This document shows positions 9,239 to 21,300 of a stretch of DNA of 64,000 nucleotides, piece after piece. Under the pieces are notes generated by a model, which ran no database searches, was not told the origin of the DNA, and saw nothing but the letters and a program-made list of their open reading frames with translations. The translations under genes and the position numbers were made by a program. Origin of the DNA: Novosphingobium ovatum (lineage in GTDB: Bacteria > Pseudomonadota > Alphaproteobacteria > Sphingomonadales > Sphingomonadaceae); assembly GCF_009909235.1 (NCBI RefSeq), contig NZ_JAAAPO010000004.1, positions 1 through 64,000 on the forward strand, read 5' to 3'. How positions within the stretch are numbered: the stretch's first letter is position 1; each line of letters starts with the position of its first letter.

Positions 9239-10294
9239 TCACAGAGTCAGGCGCGTGACATGGCCCATCTTGCGCCCGGGGCGGGCCGCGGCCTTGCCAT
9301 ACAGGTGCAGATGGTTGGCCGGATCAGCCAGAATCGTCGGCCAGTCATGCGCATCATCGCCGATCAGGTTCTTCATCTCGGCACCCTTGACCGCCAAGGT
9401 TGTCAGGCCCAGCGGCAGGCCACAGATCGCGCGGATGTGGTTTTCAAACTGGCTGGTCAGCGCGCCCTCGATCGTCCAGTGGCCCGAGTTGTGGACGCGC
9501 GGCGCCATTTCGTTGAACACCGGCCCATCGGCGGTGGCAAAGAATTCCAGCGTCAGCACGCCGACATAATCCAGCCGCTCGGCCACCTGACGCGCCAGAT
9601 CGCGGGCGGCGGGCACCTGATCCAGAATCAGCGCCGGGGCGGGCACCTGCGTCACGTCCAGAATGCCGCCCTTGTGGATGTTGAGCGCGCTGTCCCAGAA
9701 CTGGATGTCGCCATCCGCGCCACGCGCCAGAATGACGCTGAATTCAGCCTCGAAGGTGACAAAGCCCTCATAGATCAGCGCCTGATCGGGCAGGTCCAGC
9801 CCTTCGGCATCGGCAGGCGACATGATGCGCCACTGTCCCTTGCCATCGTACCCATCGCGGCGGGTTTTCAGGATGCCCGGCGTGCCGATGGTGGCCATCG
9901 CCCGGTCCAGATCCGCCCGGCTGTCCACCGCCATAAAGGGCGCGGGGCGGCCACCCAATGCGGTGACAAAGGTCTTTTCGTTCAGGCGGTCCTGCGCGGT
10001 TTCCAGCGCGCGGGGATGGGCCAGCAACGGCACATCGCCCAGCGCGGCCAGCGGGCCGACCGGCACATTCTCGAACTCATAGGTGATGACGGCGCAATCG
10101 GCGGCAAATGCCGTCATCGCCGCCGTGTCATCCCATGCCGCACAGGTAAACGCTGCCGACACATCGGCCGCGATGCTGTCAGCCTCGGGCGCGAAGATAT
10201 GCACCCGATAGCCCAGCCGCGCGGCCGCCACCGCCAGCATGCGGCCCAATTGGCCGCCACCCAGAATGCCGATCGTCTCGCCCGGAGGAATCAT
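9239..10294 (-). CDS. purK: N5-carboxyaminoimidazole ribonucleotide synthase
   Basis: A 351-residue ATP-grasp enzyme of de novo purine synthesis. It forms N5-CAIR from AIR, bicarbonate and ATP. The start MIPPGETIGILGGGQLGRML is the standard family N-terminus, and a GGAGGA element precedes it closely. Later motifs are KTRRDGYDGKGQW (nucleotide binding) and FFATADGPVFNEMAPRVHNSGHWT (metal binding and signature). It lies 19 bases after purE, the next enzyme in the pathway. Confidence 0.97.
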   Translation of the reverse strand: MIPPGETIGILGGGQLGRMLAVAAARLGYRVHIFAPEADSIAADVSAAFTCAAWDDTAAMTAFAADCAVITYEFENVPVGPLAALGDVPLLAHPRALETAQDRLNEKTFVTALGGRPAPFMAVDSRADLDRAMATIGTPGILKTRRDGYDGKGQWRIMSPADAEGLDLPDQALIYEGFVTFEAEFSVILARGADGDIQFWDSALNIHKGGILDVTQVPAPALILDQVPAARDLARQVAERLDYVGVLTLEFFATADGPVFNEMAPRVHNSGHWTIEGALTSQFENHIRAICGLPLGLTTLAVKGAEMKNLIGDDAHDWPTILADPANHLHLYGKAAARPGRKMGHVTRLTL

Positions 10295-10313
10295 CGCGCC
10301 AATTCTGCTCCGC

Positions 10314-10805
10314 TCAGTCGACCGGACGTTCAGCAACGCTGTCGGTCTGCGCCACGCGGAACGCCTTCACCCGCTCGGACAGGGCCGGGTCGCTGGTCGC
10401 CAGCATCTTGGCCGCCAGCAGGCCGGCGTTGGTCGCGCCCGCCTCGCCAATGGCCAGACAGCCGACCGGCACGCCCGCGGGCATCTGCACGATCGAGAGC
10501 AGCGAGTCCTTGCCCGACAGCGCCTTGCTCTGCACCGGCACGCCCAGCACCGGCAGATGCGTCATGCTGGCCACCATGCCCGGCAGATGCGCCGCGCCGC
10601 CCGCGCCCGCGATGATGATCTTGAACCCTTCGTCCGCCGCGCTCTTGGCAAAGTCGATCAGGCGATCAGGCGTGCGATGCGCCGAGACGATGCGCACATC
10701 ATGCACCACGCCCAGCTGGGTCAGGATATCGGCGGCCTTTTTCATGGTGTGCCAGTCGGACTGGCTGCCCATGACGATCGAGACGAGAGCACCGGGACGG
10801 GTCAT
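10314..10805 (-). CDS. purE: N5-carboxyaminoimidazole ribonucleotide mutase
   Basis: A 163-residue class I PurE. It moves the carboxyl group of N5-CAIR to give CAIR. The [17 protein letters not shown] segment holds the family signature, SAHRTPDRL the catalytic His, and [14 protein letters not shown] the substrate-binding loop. It is placed between gpmA (3 bases upstream) and purK (19 bases downstream), a tight operon-like arrangement. Confidence 0.97.
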   Translation of the reverse strand: MTRPGALVSIVMGSQSDWHTMKKAADILTQLGVVHDVRIVSAHRTPDRLIDFAKSAADEGFKIIIAGAGGAAHLPGMVASMTHLPVLGVPVQSKALSGKDSLLSIVQMPAGVPVGCLAIGEAGATNAGLLAAKMLATSDPALSERVKAFRVAQTDSVAERPVD

Positions 10806-10808
10806 GAC

Positions 10809-11495
<687 letters not shown>

Positions 11496-11631
11496 TGTAA
11501 TCCCACTCCCTCTTGATGGGTGTATGCACAGATTGGCGGGCGCGACGCGCGCGTGATCCCGCTGTTTATCCGGCCCCTAGCCCCTTGGGGGGGGTTTGGA
11601 AAGGGCGCGTTTTGACCCAACCGCCCGCCGA

Positions 11632-11841
11632 TCAGCCGCGTGATTCGGGTGATGGCGCGGGGGGCGGGCCATCCTGCGGGCGGGATTCGCCGGATTCGCC
11701 GCCTGCTGTGCGGGCGGCGGGTGGGGTGATGGCGCGGGCCTGCGCCTTGCGGCGGTGGAGATTCTCGCGCAGCTTGGCGGCCAGAACATCCTCGCGGCTT
11801 TGGGGCCTGGCCCCGGATTCTGCGGATTTTTCGGTCATCAT
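11632..11841 (-). CDS. Small hypothetical protein, charged and disordered
   Basis: A predicted 69-residue protein starting MMTEKSAESGARPQSREDVL. Its central part (SREDVLAAKLRENLHRRKAQARA) is basic and predicted helical. The C-terminal third is Pro/Gly/Ser-rich and looks disordered. It has no signal peptide or known catalytic motif. Small proteins of this layout occur in other sphingomonads, but I know no function. A weak GAG element precedes the two adjacent ATGs. It sits upstream of gpmA on the same strand, 136 bases away. The C-terminus is low-complexity and this could be a spurious call. Confidence 0.5.
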   Translation of the reverse strand: MMTEKSAESGARPQSREDVLAAKLRENLHRRKAQARAITPPAARTAGGESGESRPQDGPPPAPSPESRG

Positions 11842-11988
11842 GGGGCTCTTTCGGCGCCCCTTGTGCCGCCTTTGTTGTATTTGCTCAAGAAACAACTGCA
11901 TCGACCGCTTGACATTCGTGTTTTCCCCGGCCAATAGCGCGCCTCCAGCCGAGGCCCAGCAGGGCTAACCGGCGAGAAACTGTGGTGT

Positions 11989-12063
<75 letters not shown>

Positions 12064-12392
12064 CAGTTCCCGCCTGCGGGCGGTATCCCCCACATCCCGG
12101 ATTTGCGGCTCATTGCGCCCCCATCACGATCAGCGCGCGCGTTGTGCCGGGCGCGGGTGAACGCCCTCGATCATCCCAAAAGCCAATGATCAGTTCGCCT
12201 GTCCGGCCAGATGTTTTGTGTAAAAGCGCTGCTGTGCCTGTTCCTTGCGGGCGTACAGGGTTGCGCTGTTGGTCAACCCTCTATTTGGATTGGCCATAAG
12301 GATAGGCGTCGATCCGCCTTTGCCTCCGTAAACGTTCGCGCATGACCGGGCCATACAGACGCCCGGCGGTTGTTTACAACGGGGAGGCATAG
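12064..12392. other. Intergenic leader of the orphan TonB receptor
   Basis: A 329-base gap without a supported gene. It ends in a strong Shine-Dalgarno (GGGGAGG) just before the receptor ATG at 12393. I see no convincing -35/-10 pair, Fur box or repeat. The promoter of the receptor must lie here, but I cannot place it. Confidence 0.5.
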
Positions 12393-14843
12393 ATGATTAC
12401 ATTCCGCAACTTGCTGCTGGTATCGGCAGCGACGGTGCTGCCGCTGGCCGCGCCGCAGGCGATGGCCCAGACCGCGCCCGCCGCGCCCGAGGCCAACAGC
12501 GGCCTGAGCGACATCATCGTCACCGCGCGCAAGCGGGTCGAGAGCGCGCAGTCGGTGCCGGTGGCCGTGACCGCCATTTCGGCCAAGACCATCGAAACCC
12601 GCGACATGACCAGCATCGAAAAGATCGCGGCTGCAACCCCCAGCCTGACCGTGGGCCATGCCTCGAACGGTTCGGCGGCGCAGGTGACGCTGCGCGGCAT
12701 CGGCTCGTCCTCGACCTCGATCGGTATCGAGCAGTCGGTCGCCACGGTGGTCGATGGCGTCTATTACGGTCAGGGCCGCGTGCTGGAAGAAGGCTTCTTT
12801 GATCTGGCCGGCGTCGAGGTGCTCAAGGGCCCGCAGGTGCTGTTCTTTGGCAAGAACGCGACCGCAGGCGTGATCTCGATCAAGACCGCCGATCCGACCG
12901 CCACTTGGCAGTCGACGCTGCGCGCCTCGTATGAGGTGGTGGGGCAGCAGGCGCGTCTGGAAGGCATGGTTTCGGGCCCGCTGAGCGATACGCTGGGCAT
13001 CCGCGTGGCGCTGCGTGGCACGCGCGGCTGGGGCGGCTATTACGACAACGTCTCAACCGCCCACACCATCACCTATCCCTATTCGCCCACGCCCAGCGCG
13101 GCCTATACCTCGAACCCCACCTCCAGCGACCAGCCCGGCGCCAAGGAAATTCTGGGCCGCGTCACGCTCAAGTGGCAGCCCAGCAGCGACATCACCAATA
13201 CGTTCAAGGTGGCGTTTGACCTGAACCGCACGGCGAACGCCTCGTACAACTATGTCGCCTACTGGTGCCCGACCGGCAAGACCGGCCTGTCCGGTTACAG
13301 CTGCGGCTTCAATTTCCAGACGCATCAGAACGATCTGCCCGCGCAAGTCGCGCGCAACTTCCCGTTTGCCGAGGATGGCCGCCTGTACAACCGCTATCGC
13401 TCGGTCGCGGTGACCAACAATTTCAGCTATAATCTGGGCTCGGTCACGCTGACCAACGTCACCAATTACAACTGGAACAACAACCGCTGGCTGTGCGCGT
13501 GCGAGTTCGACTCGAACGCCTTCTCGGTCTGGGCGACGGAAAATTCCAGCTGGAGCGCTTTCTCGAACGAGACGCGCGCGCTGACCAGCTATGACGGTCC
13601 GTTGAACCTGATGGCCGGCGTGCTGTACCAGAAGACCCGCCGTGATTTCGCGCAATATGTCTCGTACAGCCTGACCAACGCCCCGGCACAGGGCGCCGAT
13701 CAGTATATGGACGGCACCAAGGCCAGCCGTACCGATGGCGAGACGATCTCGGCCTTTGGTCAGGTGATGTGGAAGCTGCTGGAAGGCTTCGAGCTGGACG
13801 CGGGCGTGCGCTACACCCACGAGACCAAGGACAGCTGGTTCATCCAGCCCTATACCAGCCCGGCCTTTATCGGCGTGTGGCCTTCGGGTTCGGCCTCGCG
13901 CGTGACGGCCCATCAGGTGTTCGACAACTGGTCGCCCGACGTCACGCTGACGTATAAGCCGATGCGCGATGTCATGTTCTATGCCGCCTACAAGACCGGC
14001 TACAAGTCGGGCGGTTTCTCGAACGGGGGCATCTATTCGCTGGCCTCGGTCAACCCGGCCAACCCTTCGGCTGACTTTGTCTTCAACCCCGAAACCGTCC
14101 ATGGCTTTGAAGCGGGCGTGAAGTCGACGCTGATGCACAATCAGCTGCGTCTGAACTTGTCTGCCTATAGCTACAAGTACAAGAACCTGCAGATCGACTA
14201 TTTCGACTCGGTCAAGGTGGCGTTCCAGACGCTGACGGCCGATGCCATCACCAAGGGCGTCGAGCTGGAGTTCGAGTTCGCGCCGCGTGCGGTGTCGGGC
14301 CTGAACCTGCATGGCAATCTGAACTACAACGATGCCAAATACAGCCAGTTCTCGGTCGCGCCCTGCTATGGTGGCCAGTCGATTTCCGAAGGCTGTAACC
14401 TGACCGCGACGGGCGCTGCGATTGGCGTGGGCGGGACAGGCGTGCGCCAGAATCTGACCGGCCGCGGGCTGGGCATGGCGCCGCATTGGACGGGGGCGAT
14501 CGGCTTCTCGTATGACACCTCGATCAGCCCGACGCTCAAGGCGGGGATCAGCGCGGATGTGCGCTATTCGTCGGCCTATCTGGTGTCGGGCTTTGCCCAG
14601 CCGGATTCGCGCAACCCGGCCTATGCCGTGCTGGACATGGCCGTGCGCATCGGTTCCGAGGATGACCGCTGGCAGTTCGCCGTTCTGGGCAAGAACCTGA
14701 CCAACAAGCAGTACATCAACGGTGGCGTTGACGGCCCGCTGACCGGCAGCGGCACGGGGACGGCTTCGGGCGTGCATGCCGATCAGTTCGGCTTTGGCGC
14801 GATGCCGCGCACGGTGCAGTTCCAGGCGACGATGCGCTTCTGA
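12393..14843 (+). CDS. TonB-dependent outer-membrane receptor (orphan)
   Basis: An 816-residue outer-membrane active transporter. The signal peptide MITFRNLLLVSAATVLPLAA is cleaved after AMA. A short linker then leads to the TonB-box-like stretch SDIIVTARKR, followed by the plug domain (about 45-165, with LRGIGSSSTSIGIEQSVATV and EVLKGPQVLFFGKNATAGVI). The long beta-barrel is rich in aromatic and Asn/Tyr strands and ends in VQFQATMRF with the terminal Phe needed for barrel insertion. There is no N-terminal STN signalling domain, so it is not a transducing receptor. No catabolic or siderophore gene is adjacent, so the ligand is unknown. The nearest neighbour downstream is convergent. Confidence 0.92.
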   Translation: MITFRNLLLVSAATVLPLAAPQAMAQTAPAAPEANSGLSDIIVTARKRVESAQSVPVAVTAISAKTIETRDMTSIEKIAAATPSLTVGHASNGSAAQVTLRGIGSSSTSIGIEQSVATVVDGVYYGQGRVLEEGFFDLAGVEVLKGPQVLFFGKNATAGVISIKTADPTATWQSTLRASYEVVGQQARLEGMVSGPLSDTLGIRVALRGTRGWGGYYDNVSTAHTITYPYSPTPSAAYTSNPTSSDQPGAKEILGRVTLKWQPSSDITNTFKVAFDLNRTANASYNYVAYWCPTGKTGLSGYSCGFNFQTHQNDLPAQVARNFPFAEDGRLYNRYRSVAVTNNFSYNLGSVTLTNVTNYNWNNNRWLCACEFDSNAFSVWATENSSWSAFSNETRALTSYDGPLNLMAGVLYQKTRRDFAQYVSYSLTNAPAQGADQYMDGTKASRTDGETISAFGQVMWKLLEGFELDAGVRYTHETKDSWFIQPYTSPAFIGVWPSGSASRVTAHQVFDNWSPDVTLTYKPMRDVMFYAAYKTGYKSGGFSNGGIYSLASVNPANPSADFVFNPETVHGFEAGVKSTLMHNQLRLNLSAYSYKYKNLQIDYFDSVKVAFQTLTADAITKGVELEFEFAPRAVSGLNLHGNLNYNDAKYSQFSVAPCYGGQSISEGCNLTATGAAIGVGGTGVRQNLTGRGLGMAPHWTGAIGFSYDTSISPTLKAGISADVRYSSAYLVSGFAQPDSRNPAYAVLDMAVRIGSEDDRWQFAVLGKNLTNKQYINGGVDGPLTGSGTGTASGVHADQFGFGAMPRTVQFQATMRF

Positions 14844-14866
14844 TCCTGCAACAGGCTTAGGGCAAA

Positions 14867-14921
14867 AGGCGGGGGCCGCGCGGTCGTGTGCAGACACGGC
14901 GGCCGGCCCCCTGCCTGTTTT
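14867..14921. terminator. Terminator between convergent TonB receptor and transglutaminase genes
   Basis: A long stem AGGCGGGGGCCG / CGGCCCCCTGCCT (14867-14878 with 14904-14916, one bulged base) is followed by GTTTT, with AAAA on the left side. It lies 24 bases after the receptor stop and can work in both directions. Confidence 0.8.
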
Positions 14922-14948
14922 GGGCGTCTGCTTTTAAGGCAGGCGGAG

Positions 14949-15845
14949 TCAGGCGGGGGCAGTGCTGGCCTCGTCCACCGGCAACACATCCACCCCCACG
15001 CTTAACGATTGGCCGCCGCCGCCGTGGAACACCCCGTCCAGCGGGGCCACATCGCCATAGTCGCGCCCCATGCCCAGCACGATATGGTCGCCACCGGCCA
15101 GACAGGCGTTGGTCGGATCAAACCCCACCCAGCCGATGTCCGGCCCACACCACAGCGCCACCCATGCATGCATCGCGTCGGCCCCCACCAGCCGCGGCTG
15201 GCCCTTGGGCGGCAGGGTGCGCAAATAGCCGCTGACATAGGCGGCCGACAGACCCATCGCCCGCGCCGCGATGATCATGATATGGGCAAAGTCCTGACAC
15301 ACCCCATGGCGCGCCTGAAACGCCTGAATGGGCGGGGTTTGCGCGGTGGTGGCGGTCGGATCAAAGCGGAAATCGGCATGGATCGCGGCCATCAGCGCCC
15401 GGCCCGCGCCGATCACCCCCATCGCGTCCTGCACCAAGGGCGCGGCCCATGCCGCAATGTCCGGCTCTGCCCGCGCGATGGGCGAGGCATGGCAATAGGC
15501 CGCCGGTCCGCGCGGCCCCAGATCGCGCGATGCCAGCACCATCGCGCGCACCGCCGCCACGCTGGGCCCGTCGCCATCGGGCAGGGCGGGCGGTGTGACG
15601 GTCACGCGAAACCGGCTGATGATATCCAGAGCGCTGATCGGCCCGCCCATGGTGATCCGTGTCTGCGACAGGCCAAAAGCGCCCGTTTCCTGTCGCCATA
15701 CGGCGGGCGTGGGCGTGATGGTCAGTGTGGGATTGGTGACCTCCTGCCCTGGCCAGGGCGCAGGCGTCAGCCGCAACAGGAATTGCGCCAGTTGCACCGG
15801 CCCGGCGTAACGCTGGCTGGTGGTATGCGTCACGTCATAGATCAT
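14949..15845 (-). CDS. Transglutaminase-like cysteine peptidase family protein
   Basis: A 298-residue protein with the bacterial transglutaminase-like N-terminal domain (residues 1-90, beginning [18 protein letters not shown]) and a transglutaminase-like catalytic domain. The catalytic triad is visible as Cys183 (RHGVCQDFAH), His226 (GADAMHAWVALW) and Asp243 (GWVGFDPTN). No signal peptide is present, so it should be cytoplasmic. Such proteins may cleave or form isopeptide or amide bonds. Its start overlaps the stop of the ATP-grasp/alpha-E gene by ATGA, which implies translational coupling. It is the last gene of a cluster that also includes a DUF2126 protein with its own transglutaminase domain. 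The substrate is unknown. Confidence 0.88.
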   Translation of the reverse strand: MIYDVTHTTSQRYAGPVQLAQFLLRLTPAPWPGQEVTNPTLTITPTPAVWRQETGAFGLSQTRITMGGPISALDIISRFRVTVTPPALPDGDGPSVAAVRAMVLASRDLGPRGPAAYCHASPIARAEPDIAAWAAPLVQDAMGVIGAGRALMAAIHADFRFDPTATTAQTPPIQAFQARHGVCQDFAHIMIIAARAMGLSAAYVSGYLRTLPPKGQPRLVGADAMHAWVALWCGPDIGWVGFDPTNACLAGGDHIVLGMGRDYGDVAPLDGVFHGGGGQSLSVGVDVLPVDEASTAPA

Positions 15846-18331
15846 GCCAGCAACGCCTCTGGCCCTGTGGCGGCCTGCCGCTCGACCGGCAGGAAATAGC
15901 GCGCCGCGATGGTTTCAGACAGCGTCATCAGCCGGGTTTCGATCTCGTGCAACCGGGCCTCGTCGATATCCTCGACCGACAGGGATTGCAGCAGCGCCAA
16001 CACCCCGCGCGCGCTGCGCAACGGGCGTTCGGGCAGATTGTCGTCGCGCAACCGTGGCAGCCCCGCCAGATGGTCGCACAACCGTTCCACCTGATAGACC
16101 AGCGAGCGCGGGTTGTCCGGGTCCAGCAGCACCAGATCCAGCACTGGCAACCGCATCGCCCCCGCCAGATAGCGCGCGCGATAGGTGATCTGTGCCAGAC
16201 ACAGTTCCAGCAGCGCGTTCAGCGCGTCGACATCGGCGCCCGGCCGGGCCAGCACGCGGGTGACGTGGCAGATCGACAGCGCCCGTTCCAGCCGGCGGCC
16301 CATGTCCAGAAAGTCATAGGCGGGCCCGCGCACCATGTTTTCCGCCATCTGCCCGGCCAGCGCGCCAAAGCGTTCCAGCAATTCGCGCGTCCAGCGCATC
16401 AGCCCCTGCGGGTGGGTATCGCGGATCGGCGGCAGGGCGCGGTTGGCAATCCGCCAGAAATCGCGGGCAAAGCGTTGGCGCAGGCCCAGTCCGGCCGTCT
16501 GGAACCGGCGGACCAGCGCGTGGATGCCGCCGGGCAATTGCGCCTCGGCCAAGGCGGCGGCGCACAGGCGGTCCAGCGGCTGCCCCACCGTATCGGGCGC
16601 GATCGCCCCCCATTGCACCAGCAATTGCACCATGGCGTTGGTCGCCTCGGCCTCACCTTCGCCCGCGCCGTCGACCTCGATCGAGCTGCCCAGCAGATTG
16701 CCCAGCACCCGCAGCGTCATTTCGGCCCGTTCGCCATAGCGGGCGAACCAGAACAGGTTGTCGGCCGTCTGGCTGGCCAGAATGCCACCACCGCGCCGGA
16801 TCGGGGCGGATGGCGTATCGCCGATGGCTTCGGGGCGGGGTTGGGGCAGGGGATCGACCACCCACACATCCGCCGACAGATCGCCACTGTCCAGCAAGGC
16901 GCCGGGCATCGCATCGGGCGAAATCAGCCGGGCAAAGCCGCCCGACATCACACTCCACCCGCCATGCCCGTCGCGCGCGACAAAGGCGCGCAGCGTGAAC
17001 GGGCGCGGCACCAGCGCGTCCCCCACCAGCGCGGGGGTGGTGGCCATTTGCAGGATCTCCTGCCCGGCGTAATCCATCGGGCGGCGGCGCATCGCGGCGA
17101 TCAGTTCGGCACGTTGCGCGGCGGTCAGGTCCGCGCCCACCACCCGGCCTGATGCGGGCAGACCCACAGCCTGCGTGCCAAAAGCGCTGGCGATCACCAG
17201 ATCGTCGATCCGCGCGATCACATCCTCGGCCTCGGCCGGTTGGCCACACCACCATGTGGCGATGTTGGGCAACAGGGGTTCCTCGTTCAGCAAGACCCCG
17301 CACAGGCGCGGCAGGAAGGCGGCCATGGCGCGGCTTTCCAGCACTTCGACGCCGGGCCAATTGGCCATTTCCAGCCCGCCGCGCGCCCATGCGCCAAACA
17401 GGTCGGGCACCCCCAGACTGGAGCGCGCGTCAAACGCCAGCGGGTCCAGCGCATTGGTGTCCAGCCAGCGCCACAATGCGTCGATCCGTTTGGGCCCGGC
17501 GATGGTGCGCAGATACAGGCGATCCTCCTGCACCATCAGGTCGCGCCCTTCGACCAGTGGAAAGCCCAGATAGCGCGCCAGATAGGCCTGTTCGGCGTGG
17601 CTTTGATTCAGCAAACCGGGCGAGAGCAGCGCGATGCGCGGGTTTTCCCGCCCGCAATCGGCGGCAATCCCGCTGCGCAGATCGGCGAAAAAACCCGACA
17701 TGCGCCGCACATGCACATCGCCCAGCAGGCTGCCGGTCTGGCGGCTGATGGCCAGCCGGTTTTCCAGCGCATAGCCCACTCCATTGGCCAGCCGCAGCCG
17801 GTCGGACAGGATGCGCCATTGTCCGTCCGGTCCGCGCGCCAGATCCACGGCATAGACATGCAGGTAATGGTCGGCCAGCGGCCGCAGCCCGCGCATGCTG
17901 CGCGCGAAATAGGGGCTGCCGGTGACAAGCGCTGCGGGCACATGACCATCGGCCACCAGCCGCCCCGCGCCATAGATATCCCCGGCCACCGCCTCCATCA
18001 GGCGGGCGCGCTGGATCAGGGCGGCCTCGATCTGCCCCCATTCGGCGGCATCGATCAACACCGGCATGGCGCTTAACGGCCAGTCGCGCTCGTCCGCATC
18101 GCCCGTCAGGCGATAGGTCAGGCCCAGATCCTGCACCTGCCGCGTCAGTTGTTCCTGAAACGCGGACGGCTGACCATCAGACAGCGCCGATAACCCGCAG
18201 GCCACCTGTTGCCAGCGCGCGACCATATCCGGGCTGGCGCCGCGATACAGATCCCCGCGCCCACCCGCCGGGGCATAGGCCGCCAGCCAGTCGCCCATCA
18301 GCGCGCTATCCAGAACAGGGTCAGCGGACAT
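15842..18331 (-). CDS. Circularly permuted ATP-grasp fused to alpha-E domain
   Basis: An 829-residue fusion. Residues about 70-510 are a circularly permuted type 2 ATP-grasp domain; conserved pieces include [50 protein letters not shown] and [10 protein letters not shown]. From about residue 517 ([22 protein letters not shown]) to the end is an alpha-helical alpha-E (DUF403) domain, which in many bacteria is a separate gene. The family is predicted to ligate a carboxylate to an amine using ATP, in an uncharacterised peptide-modification system alongside transglutaminase-like and DUF2126 proteins. It overlaps the DUF2126 gene by 11 bases and the transglutaminase gene by 4, so the three are almost certainly one operon. 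The product is not known. Confidence 0.9.
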   Translation of the reverse strand: MSADPVLDSALMGDWLAAYAPAGGRGDLYRGASPDMVARWQQVACGLSALSDGQPSAFQEQLTRQVQDLGLTYRLTGDADERDWPLSAMPVLIDAAEWGQIEAALIQRARLMEAVAGDIYGAGRLVADGHVPAALVTGSPYFARSMRGLRPLADHYLHVYAVDLARGPDGQWRILSDRLRLANGVGYALENRLAISRQTGSLLGDVHVRRMSGFFADLRSGIAADCGRENPRIALLSPGLLNQSHAEQAYLARYLGFPLVEGRDLMVQEDRLYLRTIAGPKRIDALWRWLDTNALDPLAFDARSSLGVPDLFGAWARGGLEMANWPGVEVLESRAMAAFLPRLCGVLLNEEPLLPNIATWWCGQPAEAEDVIARIDDLVIASAFGTQAVGLPASGRVVGADLTAAQRAELIAAMRRRPMDYAGQEILQMATTPALVGDALVPRPFTLRAFVARDGHGGWSVMSGGFARLISPDAMPGALLDSGDLSADVWVVDPLPQPRPEAIGDTPSAPIRRGGGILASQTADNLFWFARYGERAEMTLRVLGNLLGSSIEVDGAGEGEAEATNAMVQLLVQWGAIAPDTVGQPLDRLCAAALAEAQLPGGIHALVRRFQTAGLGLRQRFARDFWRIANRALPPIRDTHPQGLMRWTRELLERFGALAGQMAENMVRGPAYDFLDMGRRLERALSICHVTRVLARPGADVDALNALLELCLAQITYRARYLAGAMRLPVLDLVLLDPDNPRSLVYQVERLCDHLAGLPRLRDDNLPERPLRSARGVLALLQSLSVEDIDEARLHEIETRLMTLSETIAARYFLPVERQAATGPEALLA

Positions 18332-21300
18332 GGACTCCGCGCCGCAGATCCAGCGTCATCGGAAATTCTCCCGGCAGCTCCTCGGGCGGCGGAGCGATTG
18401 TGCCCGGTGTGTGGCCCATATCGGCAAAACGCGCCTTGCGCCGTGCCTCTGCCTCATAGCTGTTGACCGGTACCGTATCGTAATTGCGCCCCCCCGGATG
18501 GGCCACATGATACACACAACCGCCCAGACTGCGATGGTTCCACGTGTCCACCACGTCAAAGGTCAAAGGCGCATGGGGCGGCATCATCGGATGCAGGCAA
18601 TTGGCGGGCCACCACGCCTTGTACCGCACGCCGCCGATGGCTTCGCCCGGTTGGTTGGTGGGCGTCATCGGCACGCGGCGGCCGTTGCAGGTGATGATGT
18701 GGCGGCCCGGTGTCAGGCCGGTGGCGCGCACCTGCAACCGCTCGGTCGAATTGTCGACATAGCGCACCGTGCCGCCAATCGCCCCGGTTTCGCCCAGTAC
18801 GTTCCACGGCTCCAGCGCATGGGTGATTTCCAGCTGCACGCCGCCGGCCTGCACGCTGCCATGGATGGGGAAACGGAACTGGCGCTGGGCCTCGAACCAG
18901 ACGGGGTCGAAATCATAGCCCGCGCGGCGCAGATCGTTCAGCACGTCCAGGAAATCATCCCATACGCAATGGGGCAGCATGAAGCGGTCATGCAATTGCG
19001 TGCCCCAGCGCACCAGCATCCCGTCCTGCGGCTGGCGCCAGAACCACGCGGCCAAGGCGCGGATCAGCAATTGCTGGGCCAGACTCATCCGCGCCTCTGG
19101 CGGCATTTCAAAGGCCCGGAATTCCACCAGCCCCAGCCGCCCGGTGGGGCCATCGGGGGAAAACAGCTTGTCGATGCAGATTTCGGTGCGGTGGGTGTTG
19201 CCCGTCACATCGACCAGCGAATTGCGCAACAACCGGTCCAGCACCCATGCCAGCGGCTGTGGCTGATCGGGGCCGGGGATTTGGTCCAGCGCGATCTCCA
19301 GCTCGTAGAGCCCATCGTGGCGGGCCTCGTCGATGCGGGGGGACTGGCTGGTCGGGCCGATGCACAGCCCGCTGAACAGGTAGGACAGCGAAGGGTGCCG
19401 CTGCCAATAGAGCACAAAGCTTTTCAGCAGATCGGGGCGGCGGATGAACGGGCTGTCCAGCAGGCTGGGCCCGCCCAGCACGATATGGTTGCCCCCGCCC
19501 GTGCCCACCGCGCGGCCATCGGTCATGAAGCGATCAGCGGTCAGGCCGCATTGGCGCGCGGCCTCATACAGCTTTTCGGTGATCTCCACCTGCTCGGCCC
19601 AACTGGCGGCGGGGTGGATGTTCACCTCGATCACGCCGGGGTCGGGCGTCACCTTCAACACGGCCAGACGCGGATCGGAGGGCGGGGCATAGCCCTCGAT
19701 CCGCACCGGCAGGCTTGTGTCTTCGGCCACGGTCTCGATCGCGGCGATCAGCTCTAGGTAGTCCTCCAGCGTTTCGACCGGGGGCAGGAAGGCCACCAGA
19801 TAATCGCCATCCGCGCCATGGCGCACCTCAACTGTGATGGCGGTGCGCACCGCGCCCTCGATCGCGCTGGGGTGGATTTGTGGCTGTGGCGCGACATAGG
19901 GCAGCGGCGCCAGTTCGGCCAAGCGTTGGCGCGCATCGGGCAGTGGCGCACGGGGCGCGGCCGGGTCCTGCGGGTGGATATAGGGATATTGCGCCGGCGT
20001 GAGATAGGGCAAAGACCCCAGCGGCAGGCGATAGCCCAGCGCCGAATCCCCCGGCACGGCATAAAGCACCCCGCGCCGCGTGCGCCATTTCTCGGAAATC
20101 CAGCGGCGAACAGGCTGCACCTTGGTCTGCCAGCGCTGCACCGGCAGGGCATGGCCAATCGGCGTCGACAGCCCGCGCTGGAACGTGCGCATGAAGCGTT
20201 CGCGCACTTCGGGATCGTCCAGCTTGGGATCGGTGGGGCTGGTGTTTTCGGGCAGCTCGGCCTCACGCAGGATCCAGTCGATGGCGTCCTCATACACCGG
20301 CTGGACATAGTCCGGCTCCACCCCCAGCGCGGTGGCCGTGGCCGAGAGGAAGCGCGCGGCATCGTCCGCGCTCAACGGCACGGGGTTGGGCGATTGCCCG
20401 GCGATCAGGCTGGCATCGCGCCACACCGGCACGCCATCGCGCCGCCAATAGATCGAATAGCCCCAGCGCGGCAGGCTTTCCCCCGGATACCATTTGCCCT
20501 GCCCATGGTGCAGCAAGGCGCCCGGCGCGAATTCGTCCCGCAGCTTGCGGATCAGCCGGTCGGCGTACAACGCCTTGGTCGGGCCGACGGCATCGCCATT
20601 CCATTCGGGCGCGTCAAAATCGCCGTCCGCGATAAAGGTCGGCTCGCCACCCATGGTCAGGCGCATGTCCTGCGCGCGGATGTCGGCATCCACCTGCTCG
20701 CCCAGCGCCAGCACCTTGGCCCAGCGTTCGTCGGTGAACGGCTTGGTGATGCGCACCGCTTCGGCGATGCGGTCCACGCGCATGTCGAAATGGAAATCGC
20801 TGTCGACGGGCTTGCCGTCCTCGGTGGTGTAACCGCCGCTGATCGGCGCGGCGGAGCGGTAATGCGGGGTGGTGCAAAGCGGAATGTGCCCTTCGCCCGC
20901 AAACAGGCCCCATGTCGCGTCCAGCCCGATCCAGCCCGCGCCCGGCACATAGACCTCGGTCCAGGCGTGCAGGTCGCACACGTCCTGTGCCACACCGGCC
21001 GGGCCGTCCACCGCCACCACATCGGGCGTCAGCTGGATCGAATAGCCCGAGACAAACCGCGCCGCAAAGCCCAGCCGCCGCAGCAATTGCACCAAAAGCC
21101 ACGCCGAATCCCGGCACGAGCCAGTGCCCACCTCCAGCGTTTCCTCTGGCGTCTGCACCCCCGGTTCCATGCGGATGACATAGCCAACGGTCTGGTTCAC
21201 ATGGGCGTTGATTTCGACCAGAAAGTCGATGGTACGCCCCGTGTGGCCGGTGAATTTCTCCACCATCGCCTCGAACAGCGGGCCTTGGTCCTCGGTATCG

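Noticed and set aside
12889..14897. 614-codon open frame opposite the orphan TonB receptor
   Set aside because: Antisense to a receptor with signal peptide, plug and terminal Phe; composition is Arg/His-rich as expected of a shadow frame.
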